From Flavisolibacter longurius (GTDB lineage Bacteria > Bacteroidota > Bacteroidia > Chitinophagales > Chitinophagaceae), in assembly GCA_013327885.1 (NCBI GenBank), contig JABUMY010000015.1, positions 93,506-157,505 of the forward strand: a stretch of DNA of 64,000 bases, written 5' to 3'. The position numbers and the translations under genes were made by a program. Below are positions 62,380-64,000 of this stretch, piece after piece; position 1 is the first letter of the stretch; each line of letters starts with the position of its first letter. The notes below the pieces were generated by a model. The model ran no database searches. It saw only the letters and a program-made list of their open reading frames with translations, and was not told where the DNA came from.

Positions 62380-62889
62380 GCTGTTGAAGGCAAAGTAATG
62401 CCAGCCTTTCATTCTGGCGGTGAACCACTGCTTTTCCACCGAAAAGGGAAGCTGAAGTTGAAACCTTTGAGCACCCACGCCAAGGTATTGTCTTTTGCCG
62501 TTTTTTTCTCGAACAAAAAACACTTTACCCATGTCAAGAACATAGGAATACTCACCCAATGGAGGAATGATTTTCTTGGGCTTAGGGAAAGTGTCTACTA
62601 AAACTGTCGGGTGGCACTCACTTTTGCCTACATCCACATAACAGGTACTATCAACATATTGCTCAATCAATTTCACACCTGTCGTATTCGGGCAAAAAAT
62701 CATTCCCTGATTGTCATCTATTGCAACTTCTTTATTTATAAGTGATTTAATAAAGACAACCAGATAGAGATTTTCATTGTCGCCGTCTTTTTTTGTGAAG
62801 CTGGAAAGCTTTATTGAAACCGTATCCATTTGCGCCTTCAATGAGCCCAAAAGACCAATAAATAGCATTGTTAAGAGTAGTCGTATCAT
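62374..62889 (-). CDS. Cassette gene: exported protein, unknown
   Basis: A 171-residue protein with a signal peptide (MIRLLLTMLFIGLLGSLKAQ) and a beta-rich mature part (VSIKLSSFTKKDGDNENLYL, IIPPLGEYSYVLDMGKVFFV). No family recognised. Its stop is formed by the attC-like box GTTAGCG, a common feature of cassette genes. Confidence 0.7.
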   Translation of the reverse strand: MIRLLLTMLFIGLLGSLKAQMDTVSIKLSSFTKKDGDNENLYLVVFIKSLINKEVAIDDNQGMIFCPNTTGVKLIEQYVDSTCYVDVGKSECHPTVLVDTFPKPKKIIPPLGEYSYVLDMGKVFFVREKNGKRQYLGVGAQRFQLQLPFSVEKQWFTARMKGWHYFAFNSR

Positions 62890-62899
62890 AGGCAGTCGC

Positions 62900-63032
62900 C
62901 GCTAACGGAAAGAGGCTTGGCGAAGAAGCGGTATTCATTGGTTTGTCGCTTCAGCCATGCATCTCAGTTGAATTGTGATTTATAATTCAAATGTATTGCT
63001 TCGGCCGCTTTTTTGCCAAGACTTTGTTAGGC
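62900..63032 (-). other. attC-like recombination site B (133 bp)
   Basis: CGCTAAC (62900-62906) and GTTAGGC (63026-63032). Inner arms AGGCTTGGCGAAGAAGCGG (62913-62931) and the complement of CCGCTTTTTTGCCAAGACT (63005-63023) agree at 16 of 19 positions. Total 133 bp. The stop of the 63027-63473 gene lies in the right box. Confidence 0.8.
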
Positions 63033-63473
63033 GTTGGCATTAGTATCGTCAGCCTTTAATTTTTCGTAGAGCCTCTTTAATTCTTTGTTTTCAGTCCATG
63101 CTCCACTTTCTGTCATAGCAATAATGACATAGTTCATAAATTCACTAAGAGACTTTGTTGCTCCTTTTACCGTTGCATCTTTCCAGGGGTGCTTATCTTT
63201 TGGCATTCTGTATTCGATATTGTATGCGTCCGCATTTGCAATGATGCTTACATACCAATCAGCATCGTTGGTCGCTGTTGTAAAGAGTAACAAATGAGCA
63301 TGAGAGGTTCCGCCAAAAATTGTCGTTTCTACAAATGTCTCTTTGATTTTATCGATGACACGAAGCATTGCCTTGCCTAAATCTGAAGAAATCATATTAT
63401 CAGAAGAATCCCATTCCTCATAGAACTCTTCAAGTGTCTGTCGCTTTTGCTCTTTGCAACGGATTAAAGGCAT
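63027..63473 (-). CDS. Cassette gene: cytoplasmic protein, unknown
   Basis: A 148-residue soluble protein (DLGKAMLRVIDKIKETFVET, TSHAHLLLFTTATNDADWYV, AYNIEYRMPKDKHPWKDATV). No family recognised. A full cassette between attC-like sites B and C, with its stop codon inside site B. Confidence 0.7.
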   Translation of the reverse strand: MPLIRCKEQKRQTLEEFYEEWDSSDNMISSDLGKAMLRVIDKIKETFVETTIFGGTSHAHLLLFTTATNDADWYVSIIANADAYNIEYRMPKDKHPWKDATVKGATKSLSEFMNYVIIAMTESGAWTENKELKRLYEKLKADDTNANA

Positions 63474-63510
63474 GTTCTCTGTCGAATTTAAGGAATGTCT
63501 GAAAGCTAAC

Positions 63511-63643
63511 GCCTAACGGAACGGAGCTTTATGCAGCAGGGATATTCCTGTTCTTATGATCCAGCCCTTGTGCTGCCGCAAAATAGATATTCTTTGCTGA
63601 AAACTTGTACTTCCGCCCCTGTTGCAAAAAGCTCATGTTAACG
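63511..63643 (-). other. attC-like recombination site C (133 bp)
   Basis: GCCTAAC (63511-63517) and GTTAACG (63637-63643). Inner arms GAGCTTTATGCAGCAGGG (63524-63541) and the complement of CCCTGTTGCAAAAAGCTC (63617-63634) agree at 16 of 18 positions. Spacers are 6 nt left and 2 nt right. Total 133 bp, identical to sites A and B. GCCTAAC fits the classical RYYYAAC box exactly. Confidence 0.82.
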
Positions 63644-63675
63644 GCGTCGTCGTCCAGACACCTCATTCAAAGTCG

Positions 63676-63945
63676 CTAATCATTGAAGAAGTGTACGAAA
63701 ACAAAGATGTAGAATACGGCGATGGCAGAAAATGAAATGTAATACTGTTCTGACGTGTTCAGTTTTGTCTTTTTCAGGTAAAGCAAATTCAAAAGTATTG
63801 TTATCAGCAGAACCCCAGCTGCTCTTATTATAGGCTTTATCGTACTTCCAGTTCCAAAATACAAGTCAATAGAGACCAGTACACCATAAAGTATAATGGC
63901 CGAAATGAGAGTAAAAGCAAAATGAATGAAGCCTCTAACAATCAT
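63676..63945 (-). CDS. Cassette gene: three-TM membrane protein, unknown
   Basis: An 89-residue hydrophobic protein with segments at about 8-27, 38-56 and 69-87. No family recognised. It lies between site C and the partial site at the window end, in the same orientation as the other cassette genes. Confidence 0.65.
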   Translation of the reverse strand: MIVRGFIHFAFTLISAIILYGVLVSIDLYFGTGSTIKPIIRAAGVLLITILLNLLYLKKTKLNTSEQYYISFSAIAVFYIFVFVHFFND

Positions 63946-63985
63946 ACCGATGTTTAGTTTGTTGACTTAGCAATTAGGATGGTTG

Positions 63986-64000
63986 CAGTCGCCGTTAACG
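63986..64000 (-). other. attC-like half-site at window end
   Basis: CAGTCGCCGTTAACG reaches the window edge; its CGTTAAC box (63993-63999) and the AGTCGCCG flank match the left ends of sites A and B. The array therefore continues beyond 64000. Confidence 0.6.

Overview
The window is chromosomal DNA from a Bacteroidota bacterium, most likely of the Chitinophagaceae or a close relative. The evidence is a SusC/SusD pair with a DUF1735 lipoprotein, a PorE-like OmpA protein, DUF3467, HYC_CC_PP and DUF2911 proteins, several TAnnTTTG (Bacteroidota -7) boxes, almost no Shine-Dalgarno sequences, and many GC-rich intergenic hairpins. No rRNA, tRNA or CRISPR array was seen.

Positions 1-29700 are mostly core genome. 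On the minus strand lie an FAH-family hydrolase, pth, and prs-rplY. Then come radC, a three-gene SusC/SusD/lipoprotein operon, a helix-hairpin-helix barrel protein, folD-queE, a PIN toxin-antitoxin pair next to a PorE-like protein, dprA, guaB, an Hsp15-like S4 protein, a pair of paralogous small secreted proteins, an M20 dipeptidase, an acyl-CoA desaturase, an RRM protein, a PAP2 phosphatase and dinB. Hairpin terminators and several families of intergenic inverted repeats separate the units.

Positions 30250-39670 are accessory. A 997-residue primase-helicase sits beside a HipBST toxin-antitoxin operon whose promoter carries three operator copies spaced exactly 40 bp apart. Next to it is a large serine recombinase that has lost its catalytic N-terminus. 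The block abuts an arsenic-resistance remnant: a truncated GNAT (ArsN-like), then ACR3 and a metallophosphoesterase. After a GT2 glycosyltransferase, 41500-53540 is a copper/silver resistance island with DUF305, HYC_CC_PP, HMA, DUF3347, a CusA-type RND pump split in two frames, TolC, two tandem adaptors with heavy-metal-binding domains, DUF2911 and a CopB-type ATPase with a His-rich leader. Transposase and YcxB-like remnants close it. LigD (without phosphoesterase domain) and Ku then form a two-gene end-joining module.

From about 59787 to the window end is the most striking region, an integron-type gene cassette array. Five small minus-strand genes are separated by palindromic sites with GTTA/TAAC boxes. 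The three intact sites are each exactly 133 bp from box to box, with internal complementary arms like attC. A fourth site appears to be interrupted by an IS110-family element of about 1.47 kb that has structured non-coding ends. No integrase is in the window. The orientation of the cassettes predicts it at coordinates above 64000, if it exists.
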